The notes under the pieces were generated by a model, which was not told the DNA's origin, did not search any database, and saw only the letters and a list, made by a program, of their open reading frames with translations. The position numbers and the translations under genes are program-made. A stretch of DNA of 64,000 nucleotides, from NCBI RefSeq assembly GCF_014654615.1, contig NZ_BNBB01000021.1:31055-95054 (forward strand). Direction: 5' to 3'. This DNA is from Streptosporangium violaceochromogenes (lineage in GTDB: Bacteria > Actinomycetota > Actinomycetes > Streptosporangiales > Streptosporangiaceae). The first letter of the stretch is position 1. Every line of letters begins with the position of its first letter. This document shows, piece after piece, positions 22,645 through 31,798 of the stretch.

Positions 22645-24288
22645 GTGGTCGTAACGTTCCATCGCCACACCCTGGCGGGCGAGCTGTTGGTACTACAGTT
22701 CGCCATCGTCGTGGTCGTGCTGATCGTCGTCGGCGGGCTCTCACTGGCGCAGTCGGCGGCGGCGTTCGATCAGGTCGAGGGGCGCCGCGTGACGGCCCTG
22801 GCCGAGCAGATCGCCGGCAACCCCCTGGTGCGCAGCCAGCTCGGCCGGCCTCGGCCGGGCGAGACGATCGCCCCGCTCGTCCAGACGACGCTGACCCAGT
22901 CCGGCGTCACCTCCGTGACGATCGCGAACGCCAGCGACAAGATCGTCAGCTCCACCAACCCCACCCTGGTCGGGACGCAACTGCCCCTGGGCGACCCGGG
23001 CGTCGCCGCCGGCCGGGGCTGGTCGGGGAAACTGACCCTGGACCACTCCCGGGAGCTGGTGGCCCAGGTCCCCGTGCTCGGGGCCGCCCGGGGCAACCTC
23101 GGCCGGCACCTCGGCACGGTGATGATCGGCAACGCCTTCCCCACCGTCTGGCAGCGGCTGGTCGGCGCCTCGTCCTACCTGCTCACCTACCTCGGCATCG
23201 CCACCACCCTCGGCCTGGCCGGGTCACTGCTGCTGGCCCGGCGGATCAAGCGCCAGACCCTCGGCATGGAGCCGCGTGAGATCGCCGGTCTCGCCGAGCA
23301 CCGTGAGGCGATGCTGTACGGCATCGCGGAGGGCGTGGTCGCGCTCGACCCGCACCTGCGACTCACCCTGGTGAACGCCGTCGGCCGCAAACTGCTCGAC
23401 CTGCCCGAGCAGTGCGTCGGGATGAGCCTCGCGGACCTGGGGATCAGGGGCAGGCTCTACGACGTACTGGCGGGGGCGGACGGCGGTGCGGCCAAGGCCC
23501 GTGACAAGATCGTCATACGCCGGGGCCGGGTGCTGGTGATGAACCGGATGAGCGTCACCAAGGACGGCCTCCGGCTCGGCTCGGTGACGACACTGCGCGA
23601 CCGCACCGAGCTGGCCCAGCTGGAGCGCGAGCTCGGCTCGTTCCGCAGCTCCACCGAGCTGCTCCGCGCCCAGGCGCACGAGTTCGCCAACCAGCTGCAC
23701 ATCATCTCCGGCCTGATCCAGGTGGGGGAGCACGACGAGGTGGTCCGCTATATCCGCACGTTGAGAAAGCACCGCGAATCGCTCGACCTGACCCTGAGCA
23801 GCCAGGTCCGCGACACGGCCGTCGCCGCGCTGCTGCTGGCGAAGTCCTCCCTCGCCGCCGAACGCAAGGTCCAGCTGAGGGTCTCCCACCGCACGGCCCT
23901 CGACCGGCTGGGCGCGGCGGACTCGGCGGACGTGGCGACGGTGATCGGCAATCTGGTCGACAACGCGGTGGACGCCGCCGCGGCCGACATCGGCGAGGGC
24001 GGCGCGTGGGTGGAGGTCGAGCTGCGGCAGGACGCGACCACCGTGGAGATCGTGGTGCGCGACTCCGGCCCCGGGGTGGCCCCCGAGCTCGCCCAGGAGG
24101 TGTTCACCCGCGGTTTCACCACCAAAGCGGCCCAGGAGGGCGAGCGCGGCATCGGACTGGCGCTCACCCAGCTCGTGTGCAGACGTCACAGCGGAGAGGT
24201 CTCGGTCTCCAACACCCCCGAGGGGGCCGTGTTCACCGCGCGGATGCTGGTCGGTCAGACGCCTGACGAAACGGAGGAACCCCAATGA
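22645..24288 (+). CDS. CitA/DcuS/DpiB-type sensor histidine kinase
   Basis: 547 residues from GTG at 22645. Order: N-terminal membrane helix (LLVLQFAIVVVVLIVVGG), extracytoplasmic PASp-like sensor (about residues 40-170) with VTSVTIANASDKIVSSTNPT and GTVMIGNAFPTVW, a second helix (YLLTYLGIATTLGLAGSLLL), cytoplasmic PAS (GIAEGVVALDPHLRLTLVN), H-box with His345 (AQAHEFANQLHIISGL), N-box NLVDNAVDAA, and G boxes DSGPGVAPE and GERGIGLAL. This architecture is that of C4-dicarboxylate/citrate sensors. The divergent tct operon supports tricarboxylate sensing. Its stop overlaps the next start (ATGA). Confidence 0.92.
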   Translation: MVVTFHRHTLAGELLVLQFAIVVVVLIVVGGLSLAQSAAAFDQVEGRRVTALAEQIAGNPLVRSQLGRPRPGETIAPLVQTTLTQSGVTSVTIANASDKIVSSTNPTLVGTQLPLGDPGVAAGRGWSGKLTLDHSRELVAQVPVLGAARGNLGRHLGTVMIGNAFPTVWQRLVGASSYLLTYLGIATTLGLAGSLLLARRIKRQTLGMEPREIAGLAEHREAMLYGIAEGVVALDPHLRLTLVNAVGRKLLDLPEQCVGMSLADLGIRGRLYDVLAGADGGAAKARDKIVIRRGRVLVMNRMSVTKDGLRLGSVTTLRDRTELAQLERELGSFRSSTELLRAQAHEFANQLHIISGLIQVGEHDEVVRYIRTLRKHRESLDLTLSSQVRDTAVAALLLAKSSLAAERKVQLRVSHRTALDRLGAADSADVATVIGNLVDNAVDAAAADIGEGGAWVEVELRQDATTVEIVVRDSGPGVAPELAQEVFTRGFTTKAAQEGERGIGLALTQLVCRRHSGEVSVSNTPEGAVFTARMLVGQTPDETEEPQ

Positions 24289-24962
24289 TCGATGTTCTTG
24301 TCGTTGACGACGACTTCATGGTGGCACGGATCAACCACGGGTTCGTCAACCGCATCAAGGGCTTCCATGTCGTCGGCACGGCGCACACCGGCGAGCAGAC
24401 GCTGAAGGCCGTGGCGGAGTTCCGCCCGGACCTGGTGCTGCTCGACCTGTACCTGCCCGACACCTTCGGCCTGGACGTCATCACCCGGTTGCGGGCCGCC
24501 GGACACAACTGCGACATCCTGGTGATCAGCGCCGCCCGGGAGGTCGAGACGGTCCGCGGCGCCGCCCAGCGGGGCGTGGTCAACTACCTGCTCAAACCGT
24601 TCGACTTCGACGACCTGCGCCTCCGGCTCGAACAGTACGCCGTCCAGCGCAACGACCACATGCGCACGACGACGGTCAGCGGCCAGGCGGACGTGGACCG
24701 GGTGCTCACCAGGAACCCCTCCCGGGCGGCCTTCGCCAGGCTGCCCAAGGGCATGAGCACGGAGACCGCGACGCTGGTCGAGCGCACGCTGCGCGCCACC
24801 GAGGGGACGCTGTCGGCCGCCGAGTGCGCGGCCCGGGTCGGCATCTCCCGCGTCAGCGCGCGCCGCTACCTGGAACACCTCCACGCCGCCGGCCGTGCGC
24901 AGGTCTCCCTGCGCTACGGCACCGCCGGCCGCCCCGAACGCCGCTACCGCTGGTTCGCCTGA
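24285..24962 (+). CDS. CitB/DcuR/DpiA-type response regulator
   Basis: 225 residues; ATG at 24285 overlaps the kinase TGA. The receiver has VLVVDDDFMVARIN, phospho-acceptor Asp54 (LVLLDLYLPD), VISAA and LLKPFDF. The C-terminal half has a winged-helix-like recognition segment (LSAAECAARVGISRVSARRYLEHL), typical of the CitB subfamily rather than LuxR or OmpR types. It is expected to activate tctCBA upstream in response to extracellular carboxylate. The convergent adnB gene ends 84 bp downstream. Confidence 0.92.
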   Translation: MIDVLVVDDDFMVARINHGFVNRIKGFHVVGTAHTGEQTLKAVAEFRPDLVLLDLYLPDTFGLDVITRLRAAGHNCDILVISAAREVETVRGAAQRGVVNYLLKPFDFDDLRLRLEQYAVQRNDHMRTTTVSGQADVDRVLTRNPSRAAFARLPKGMSTETATLVERTLRATEGTLSAAECAARVGISRVSARRYLEHLHAAGRAQVSLRYGTAGRPERRYRWFA

Positions 24963-25046
24963 CCCGGACGGCGCCCCTCGCGCACCGTCTCCCCTGCGAA
25001 GTCGGGATCGTACGGCACCGGCTCGCCGGCGGCGATCTCTGCCATG

Positions 25047-28000
25047 TCACCCGGCGAGGGGAACCGACTCGATCAGCGCGATCAGGCCGCGTTCGCCGAG
25101 GAGGTCGGCCGGGCGGACCGTCTCGTTGAGACGGACGTAGTGGAAGGCGGCGCTCACCGTCTCCAGGGGGACCCCGGCCAGGTGGGACCAGGCCAGGCGG
25201 TAGGCCGCGAGCTGTACGGCGGCGGCGGTCTCCGCCCTGCCCGAGGGGCGGCGGCCGGTCTTCCAGTCGACGACCTCGTAACCGCCGCCGGGGGTGCGGA
25301 ACACCGCGTCCATCCGGCCCCGGACCATCCGGTCGGCGATCATCGTCTCGAACGGGACCTCGACGTCCAGCGGCTCCCGGTCGGCCCACTCGCTCTCCTC
25401 GAACCGGGCACGCAGTTCGTCGAGGTCGGCGCCGGCCGTCTCGACGTCGTCGGACGCGCCGGGCAGGTCGAGCTCGTCGATCAGCCGCTGCTGTCCCCAG
25501 CGGGACTCCAGCCAGCCGTGGAACGAGGTGCCGCGGCGGGCCGGCGGGGTGGGCCTGCCGGGAAGCGGCCGGCGGATCCGGCGGGCCAGGGCCTCGGGGT
25601 CGGCGGCCAGGGCGACGAGGGACGACACGGTCAGGTGGGTGGGCAGCGGCACCCGGCCGCCACCGTGCCGCCGGTTCAGCTCCCGCTCCCTGAGCAGAAG
25701 CTCGGTGTCCCGCTCCCAGGCCCTGGCCCGCTCCCTGTCCCACCCGCGCAGCTCGGAGCCCGCGTCGCTCCGGACCGCCTCGTCCCCCTTCCGCGCCGTT
25801 CCCTCCGGCCCGGCCGCCTCCTGAGCCGCCGCCTCCTCCCCGGCCGCCGCGTGGGCGGCGAGGGCGGACTCGACCATGGTGGCCCCGTCGACAACGGCCT
25901 CGTAGCGCAGGCCCTCCGGGGTGACCGGCCAGACCGACTCGGCGGGGTCGGCGAGAAGGGGGTTGACGGCGCCCTCCTCGATCTCGGGGACCCAGGCCTC
26001 CACCCGGCCGCAGGTCTCACGGATCTCCAGCAGGAAGCCGGAGGGCTCAAGGGGCCGGGAGGAGGTGCCCCAGCGGTAGCCGGAGGCGATCAGGAGGTAG
26101 TGGGCGCGGGTGACGGCGACGTAGGCCAGGCGGCGCTCCTCCATCAGGTCGCGCTCGCGGCAGCGCTCGTCGAACTCGGCCAGCTCGTCCTTGGACAGCC
26201 CGGTCAGGGCGGGCAGATCGGAGGCGTCGCCCCGCAGGGGGTAGGGCAGCTTGCGGGCGTTCTCCGTCCACTTGGAGCTGGCGACCGGACGTGCGGGGAA
26301 CATCGTGCCGACGGTGAGCGCCCCGGACCGGGAGAGCGCCTGGGACATGCCGGGCACCACGACGACCGGCCACTCCAGGCCCTTGGAGGCGTGGACCGTC
26401 ATCAGCTTCACGCTGTTGCTCTCTCCCACCCGGCCGGCGTCCAGGCCGTTCTCCTCCTCGTCCGCCGCCTTCAGGAACGCCAGGAACGCTCCCAGCGTCG
26501 GGTCCTCCGCGTCACCGGAGAACCGGGTGGCGGCGTCCAGGAAGGCGTCCAGATCCGCGCGCGCGGCGAACACTCCGGCCGCCGTCCCCCTGGCCGCCAC
26601 CTCGACGTCAAGGCCCAGCCTGCGCTCGACCTCGATGATCAGGTCGGGGAGCGGCTGGCCGGTGTGGGCGCGCAGGGCCCGCAACTCCTGCGCCATGGCG
26701 ACCAGGCGCACCCGGGCCAGGGGGGAGAGCAGGTCCTGCCACTCGGGGCGCTCGGGCAGCTCGTCGAGGGCGTCGACCAGGCTGCCGCGCTCCTCGGTCA
26801 GGTCCGTGACGACCTCCTCCAGCGGGTCGGCCGTGTCCGAGGGGGCCTTGCGGGTCTCACGGTTCAGCTCACGCGCCCGCTCCCCCAGCTCCTTCAGGTC
26901 GGCCGGGCCGATCCGCCATCGGGGGCCGGACAGCAGGCGGACCAGGGCGTCCCCGGCCGTCGGATCGTAGATCACCCGCAGGGTGGCGACGATGTCGGCG
27001 ACCTCGGGCACGGTCAGCAGGCCGCCCAGGCCGACCACCTCGACCGGGACGCCCCGGGCCTCCAGCGCCCGGCGCAGCGCGGGAAACTGGGAGCGCTTGC
27101 GGGCCAGGATCGCCACGTCGTGGGGTTGCAGGCACTGCGGGCCGCCCCACGCGCTCTGCCTGGCCTTCCTGCGCTCGCCGTCCCCCCAGGGCATGCCGTC
27201 CGGCGCGCTCTCGCTCCCCAGCAGGCCGGCGATCCTTTCGGCGACCCACCCGGCCTCGTCGTCGGCGGTCTCGTGGAAGGCGCACACCACCCTGCCGCGT
27301 TCGACGCGGTTGCCGCCGGGCACCAGCACCGGCACCTCTTTCGCCTCCATCCGCAGCGGGATCTGCACCCGGGCCGCGACGTCCAGTACGGCGTCGCCGT
27401 TGCGGAAGCTGACCGACAGCCGGCGGACGGGGGCGAGCTCGCCCGAGGCGGTCCTGAAGTCACGGGGAAAGCGGGTGAGGTTTCCCGACGAGGCGCCGCG
27501 CCAGCCGTAGATGGACTGGCAGGGGTCGCCCACCGCCGTCACCGGGTGACCGCCGCCGAACAGCGAGCGCAGCAGGACGAGCTGGGCGTGGCTGGTGTCC
27601 TGGTACTCGTCGAGCAGGACGACGGCGAACCTGCCCCGCTCGATCTCACCGACCTCCGGATGCCCGGCCGCGATCCGGGCGGCCAGCGCCATCTGGTCAC
27701 CGTGGTCGACGACCTCCCGGGCGCGCTTGAGCCGCCGGTAGCTTTCGACCAGGGGCAGCAGCTGCTCTCTGGCCCGCTGCGTGGCCAGGGGCCTGCGCTG
27801 GGCGAGGGTGGACGGGCCGGGGAGCGCGGCGTGGCGCTCGGTGAGCCAGGCCCCCACCTCGCGCACGTCCTGGGGGGTGCGCAGGTGCTCCGACAGCTCC
27901 CCCGCCAGTTCGAGTACCGCCCGGGTGACGGTGGCCGGCCCCCACTCGACCTGCTCCATCGGCCCGTCGTAGCCGCTGACCACCCGTCCTGCCAGCTGCC

Positions 28001-28409
28001 AGGAGACGGCCGGGCCGATCAGGCGCATGGTGGGCTCCAGGCCCTCGCGCAGGGCGTGGTCGGTGACCAGCCGGGCGGCGTAGGAGTGGTAGGTCGAGAT
28101 GGCCGGCTCGCCCTCCAGCAGGTCGGCGGGGACCTGCTCGGCCGCGACCAGGCCGTTGAGCCGCTCGCGGACGCGGACGGACAGCTCACCGGCGGCCTTC
28201 CTGGTGAAGGTGAGGCCGAGCACCTGGTCGGGGCGGACCAGGCCGTTGGCCACCAGCCAGACGACCCGGCCCGCCATCGTCTCGCTCTTGCCCGACCCGG
28301 CTCCGGCGACCACCACCATGGGTTCGAGCCCCGCCTCGATCACCTCGGCCTGCTCGGGGGTGGGGGGCAGGACGCCGAGCTTGGCGGCGAGCAGGCCGGG
28401 GCTCAGCAC
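25047..28409 (-). CDS. adnB: AdnB subunit of the AdnAB helicase-nuclease
   Basis: About 1120 residues from GTG at 28409, with GGAG five bases upstream; it overlaps the adnA end by 7 bp. UvrD-like motor motifs: VVAGAGSGKSETM (Walker A), TFTRKAAGEL, VVLLDEYQDTSH, GDPCQSIYGWRGA, SVSFRNGDAVL, LMTVHASKGLEWPVV and YVAVTRAHYLL. The C-terminal RecB-like nuclease carries RGTSFHGWLE, RGRMDAVFR and VVDWKTGRRP (the D-x-K catalytic core). AdnAB resects double-strand breaks in actinobacteria and replaces RecBCD/AddAB. AdnB is the main motor in the mycobacterial complex. Synteny matches Rv3201c. Confidence 0.93.
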   Translation of the reverse strand: MLSPGLLAAKLGVLPPTPEQAEVIEAGLEPMVVVAGAGSGKSETMAGRVVWLVANGLVRPDQVLGLTFTRKAAGELSVRVRERLNGLVAAEQVPADLLEGEPAISTYHSYAARLVTDHALREGLEPTMRLIGPAVSWQLAGRVVSGYDGPMEQVEWGPATVTRAVLELAGELSEHLRTPQDVREVGAWLTERHAALPGPSTLAQRRPLATQRAREQLLPLVESYRRLKRAREVVDHGDQMALAARIAAGHPEVGEIERGRFAVVLLDEYQDTSHAQLVLLRSLFGGGHPVTAVGDPCQSIYGWRGASSGNLTRFPRDFRTASGELAPVRRLSVSFRNGDAVLDVAARVQIPLRMEAKEVPVLVPGGNRVERGRVVCAFHETADDEAGWVAERIAGLLGSESAPDGMPWGDGERRKARQSAWGGPQCLQPHDVAILARKRSQFPALRRALEARGVPVEVVGLGGLLTVPEVADIVATLRVIYDPTAGDALVRLLSGPRWRIGPADLKELGERARELNRETRKAPSDTADPLEEVVTDLTEERGSLVDALDELPERPEWQDLLSPLARVRLVAMAQELRALRAHTGQPLPDLIIEVERRLGLDVEVAARGTAAGVFAARADLDAFLDAATRFSGDAEDPTLGAFLAFLKAADEEENGLDAGRVGESNSVKLMTVHASKGLEWPVVVVPGMSQALSRSGALTVGTMFPARPVASSKWTENARKLPYPLRGDASDLPALTGLSKDELAEFDERCRERDLMEERRLAYVAVTRAHYLLIASGYRWGTSSRPLEPSGFLLEIRETCGRVEAWVPEIEEGAVNPLLADPAESVWPVTPEGLRYEAVVDGATMVESALAAHAAAGEEAAAQEAAGPEGTARKGDEAVRSDAGSELRGWDRERARAWERDTELLLRERELNRRHGGGRVPLPTHLTVSSLVALAADPEALARRIRRPLPGRPTPPARRGTSFHGWLESRWGQQRLIDELDLPGASDDVETAGADLDELRARFEESEWADREPLDVEVPFETMIADRMVRGRMDAVFRTPGGGYEVVDWKTGRRPSGRAETAAAVQLAAYRLAWSHLAGVPLETVSAAFHYVRLNETVRPADLLGERGLIALIESVPLAG

Positions 28410-31400
28410 ACCTGGTCTCCGTTCTTGCTGACCGGGCAGCTCGCCCGCACCGCGCAGGTGCGGCACCCGTCGTTGACCTTGGCCTGGAAGAACGGCCCCG
28501 ACATGCCCAGCGCCACGGTGTCGACCATGTCACGGGCCCAGCCGGGGTCGGCGTCCTCCGACAGGGGCGGCTGGGCCTGCTCCTTGGCGTTCTTCCCGCC
28601 GGCGTCGCCCACCTGGACCAGCGCCGCGCCGCCCGGCTCGGTCAGGCCGTGCCGCTGGAAGGCGCCGAGCAGCGTGGCGAGCTGGTAGACGCCGAGCTGG
28701 GGGTGGCGTTCGAGTTCGGCGTCCTTCGGGCCGTTCTTCCCGGTCTTGATGTCGATGATCATCGCCCGGCCCTCACCGTCGCGTTCGACCCGGTCCACCC
28801 GGCCCCTGATCTGCACGCCCTCGGAGACCGTGGCGGTGAACGCCTCCTCCAGCGCGACCAGTTCCCTGGGGTTCTCCCGGTGCCAGTGGAGGAACTTGGA
28901 GATCATCTCCTCGGCGACCCCGCGCTGCCTGCGGTTGTACCAGACGCCGCCGAAGTCGAGCTCGTGCCAGACGTCGTCGAGGCGTTTGCCGAGGGTCTCC
29001 TCGGTGGGCATGCCGGTGGCGGCCAGCACGGCCAGCGCGTGGACGACCGTGCCCAGCCCCCGGGCCACGTCGGTGCCGCCGGCGCCGACGGAGGTCTCAA
29101 GCAGCCAGCGCAGGCCGCACTTGGTGAAGCTCTCCACCGCCGAGGGCGAGACGCGCACGACGCCGTCGGGCCAGCTCAGCGGGCGGTCGTCGGAGATCGG
29201 CGTGAGGGCGTACCAGTCGTTGGGGTGGGCGCCGGGGACCCCGGCGGCGGCGAGCCTGGCCAGGTGCCCCGCGGCGGCCTCGCGGAGCGCGTCGGGCCGG
29301 GTCGGGTCGCAGGCCGCCGAACGCAGGTCCGCCACCAGGGCCGGCATGCTCAGCCAGCGGGAACGCTCGTCGACCGCCTCCTGGCCCGTCTCCCCCGGCA
29401 GCAGCTCGGCGAGGAACCGGGAGGGGCGCTCCTCGGTGTCGTCCCCGCCCACGGCGGTGACGACGAGCCGCTTCTTTGCCCTGGTCGCCGCCACGTAGAA
29501 CAGGCGGCGCTCCTCGGCCAGGAGCTGGGAGGCCAGCGCCGCGGAGACGGCCGAGGGGTTCTCGTGCTCGGAGCCCGCCGCCCTGGCGACCATGTCGTCG
29601 GTGCCGAGCAGGGAGCCGCGCAGCCGCAGATCGGGCCAGACCCCCTCCTGGACCCCGGCGACGACCACGACGTCCCACTCCAGGCCCTTGGCGCGGTGGG
29701 CGGTCACGACCCGCACCGCCTCTCCGTCGGGGGCGCGCTCGGCCAGGGAGTCTCCGGGGATCTCCTGGGCGACGAGGTCCTCCGCGAACACCTCGACACC
29801 CGCGTGCGGCAGCCGGTCCACGAACCTCGCGGCATGGTCGAACAGCGACACCACCGCGTCGAGGTCGCGGTCGGCCATGGTGCCCCTGAACCCGCCCGCG
29901 GCGCTCGTCTCGGCCCATCTGCGCGCCAGCCCGGTGGCGTCCCACACGGCCCACAGCACCTCCTCGGCGGTGCCGCCCCGCCGTACGACCTCGGTGGCGG
30001 CGGCGATGAGGCCGGCCAGGCGTTCGGCGGGCAGCGCCACGTGCGGCTCCACCCGGACCAGCTCCCGGGCGTCCTTCAGCGCCGCGATCAGCAGCTCGCC
30101 CGACGAGCGCGGCCCGGAGGTCTCCCGTTCGCCGAGATCGTCCGGGTCGTGCCCCTCGGAGCCGGCCACGGCCTCGTGCTCGGCGATGCGCAGGGCCCGG
30201 CGCAGGCGGCGTACGCCGATCATGTCGGTGCCGCCGAGCGCCCCGGTGAGCAGTTCCTCGGCCAGCGCCTCGTCCAGGATCTCCGGGTGGAGGGCGACCT
30301 GGATCAGTCTGATCAGCGGGCGCACGCCCGGCTCCTGGAACAGCGGCAGCTCTCCGGCGCCGATCACCACCGGCACCCCCGCCTTGACCAGGGCCCGGCG
30401 CAGCGGCGGCATCTGCCGCGAGGCCGACCGCACGAGCACCGCCATCCGCGACCACGGGACGCCGTCGAGCAGGTGGGCCCGGCGCAGCGTGTCGGCCACC
30501 AGCGCCGCCTCCTGCGTGGCGCCGTCGGCCACCAGCACCCGCACCTCTCCGGGCTCGGCGTCCGCCAGGGCCCGCAGCTCCCGGTGCCCGGCGGCCCCGG
30601 GCGGCACGGGCAGGCGGGCGGTGAGGCGGCGGGAGGCCCTCAGCAGCTCGGGACCGCTGCGGCGGCAGACGCGCAGCGCCACGACGGGGGCCTTCCCGCC
30701 GTCGGACCGGCGGAACCTGTCGGGAAACTCCATGATCCCGCGTACGTCGGCGCCGCGGAAGCCGTAGATCGACTGGTCGGGGTCGCCGACCGCGACGAGG
30801 TCGCGTCCCTCGCCCGCCAGATGCCTGAGCAGGGCCTCCTGGGCGGGGTCGGTGTCCTGGTACTCGTCGACGAACACGGCGTCGTGGGCCGAGCGTTCGC
30901 GCAGCCGTACCTCGGGGTCGGCGAGCAGCGCGGCGGCGGCGCGGACGAGCTCCGCGTAGTCGAGCACCGGCTCCGGGTTCAGGTCGAACCTGGCGTGGTA
31001 GCGGTCGGCGAACCGGCCCGCGGCCACCCAGTCGGCGCGTCCGTGGCGGCGGCCCAGCTCGACGAGGCCGTCGCCGTCGAGGCCGCGTTCGGCGGCCCGG
31101 GACATGAAGTCGCGGAGCTCCTGGGCGAACCCCCGGGTCTTGAGCGCCTCGCGCATCTCCTCCGGCCAGTGGGGGGCCCCGTCCTCCAGCTCGCCGTGGA
31201 GCAGACGGCGGACCTCCAGGAGCTGCTCGGGCGCGGTGAGCACCCGGGGCGGCGGCTTGCCCGCCAGGACGGCCTCGCGGCGCAGCAGCGCGTAGGCGTA
31301 CCCGTGAAAGGTCAGCGCGAGGGGGGTGCGGGTGGTGCGGCGCATCCGGGCGGTGATCCGCCCACGCAGTTCCTCGGCGGCCTTGCGGCTGTAGGTGAGG

Positions 31401-31612
31401 ACCAGCAGCCGTTCGGGATCCGCCGCGCGGCGCCGGACGCGCTCCACGACGGCCTCCACGATCGTGGTGGTCTTGCCCGTGCCCGGCCCGGCGAGGACGA
31501 GCAGCGGCCCCCCCTCGTGAGCCACGACCGCCCGTTGACGCTCGTCAAGCGCGGGGGCAACGGCTCTCCCCGCACTCGCATGACGCACCAACCGCCAATC
31601 CCGACCACTCAC
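28403..31612 (-). CDS. adnA: AdnA subunit of the AdnAB helicase-nuclease
   Basis: 1069 residues from GTG at 31612. Motor motifs: VLAGPGTGKTTTIVEAV, LTYSRKAAEELRGRI, AVFVDEYQDTDPAQ, GDPDQSIYGFRGADV, VVTAHRAKGLEWDVV and YVAATRAKKRLVV. The C-terminal nuclease contains SPSAVESFTKCGLRWLL, RGRVDRVERD, IIDIKTGK and a terminal CRTCAVRASC. One early Cys plus C-x2-C-x5-C is the 4Fe-4S arrangement of AddB/Cas4-like nucleases, as reported for AdnA. It lies upstream of adnB, with their coding regions overlapping. Position matches Rv3202c. The region 31613-31798 upstream holds its promoter but no further gene. Confidence 0.93.
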   Translation of the reverse strand: MSGRDWRLVRHASAGRAVAPALDERQRAVVAHEGGPLLVLAGPGTGKTTTIVEAVVERVRRRAADPERLLVLTYSRKAAEELRGRITARMRRTTRTPLALTFHGYAYALLRREAVLAGKPPPRVLTAPEQLLEVRRLLHGELEDGAPHWPEEMREALKTRGFAQELRDFMSRAAERGLDGDGLVELGRRHGRADWVAAGRFADRYHARFDLNPEPVLDYAELVRAAAALLADPEVRLRERSAHDAVFVDEYQDTDPAQEALLRHLAGEGRDLVAVGDPDQSIYGFRGADVRGIMEFPDRFRRSDGGKAPVVALRVCRRSGPELLRASRRLTARLPVPPGAAGHRELRALADAEPGEVRVLVADGATQEAALVADTLRRAHLLDGVPWSRMAVLVRSASRQMPPLRRALVKAGVPVVIGAGELPLFQEPGVRPLIRLIQVALHPEILDEALAEELLTGALGGTDMIGVRRLRRALRIAEHEAVAGSEGHDPDDLGERETSGPRSSGELLIAALKDARELVRVEPHVALPAERLAGLIAAATEVVRRGGTAEEVLWAVWDATGLARRWAETSAAGGFRGTMADRDLDAVVSLFDHAARFVDRLPHAGVEVFAEDLVAQEIPGDSLAERAPDGEAVRVVTAHRAKGLEWDVVVVAGVQEGVWPDLRLRGSLLGTDDMVARAAGSEHENPSAVSAALASQLLAEERRLFYVAATRAKKRLVVTAVGGDDTEERPSRFLAELLPGETGQEAVDERSRWLSMPALVADLRSAACDPTRPDALREAAAGHLARLAAAGVPGAHPNDWYALTPISDDRPLSWPDGVVRVSPSAVESFTKCGLRWLLETSVGAGGTDVARGLGTVVHALAVLAATGMPTEETLGKRLDDVWHELDFGGVWYNRRQRGVAEEMISKFLHWHRENPRELVALEEAFTATVSEGVQIRGRVDRVERDGEGRAMIIDIKTGKNGPKDAELERHPQLGVYQLATLLGAFQRHGLTEPGGAALVQVGDAGGKNAKEQAQPPLSEDADPGWARDMVDTVALGMSGPFFQAKVNDGCRTCAVRASCPVSKNGDQVC

Positions 31613-31798
31613 AACTCGTCATTCCACCAGATCCCGGGCGATGATCGTGCCGAGTCGGCGGGGGACGGCATGGCGGGGCGCGAGCCCCGGCCGGTCGCGA
31701 GGCGGGTGAACCGGCCGGTCACCGGCACCCGCCGGGAACCGGCGGGACGCCGCGCGGGGCGAGGCCAGGAGACGAAAGGGGGCGGGGGGTGACGGGGG

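Noticed and set aside
28315..28335. tRNA-like GGTTCGAGCCCC
   Set aside because: It lies inside the AdnB motor domain coding sequence, with no acceptor or anticodon arms.
25044..31792. Plus-strand frames of over 1000 codons opposite adnB and adnA
   Set aside because: They are low-complexity Gly/Arg/His-rich antisense reads, a common artefact of GC-rich third positions. All conserved motifs lie on the minus strand.
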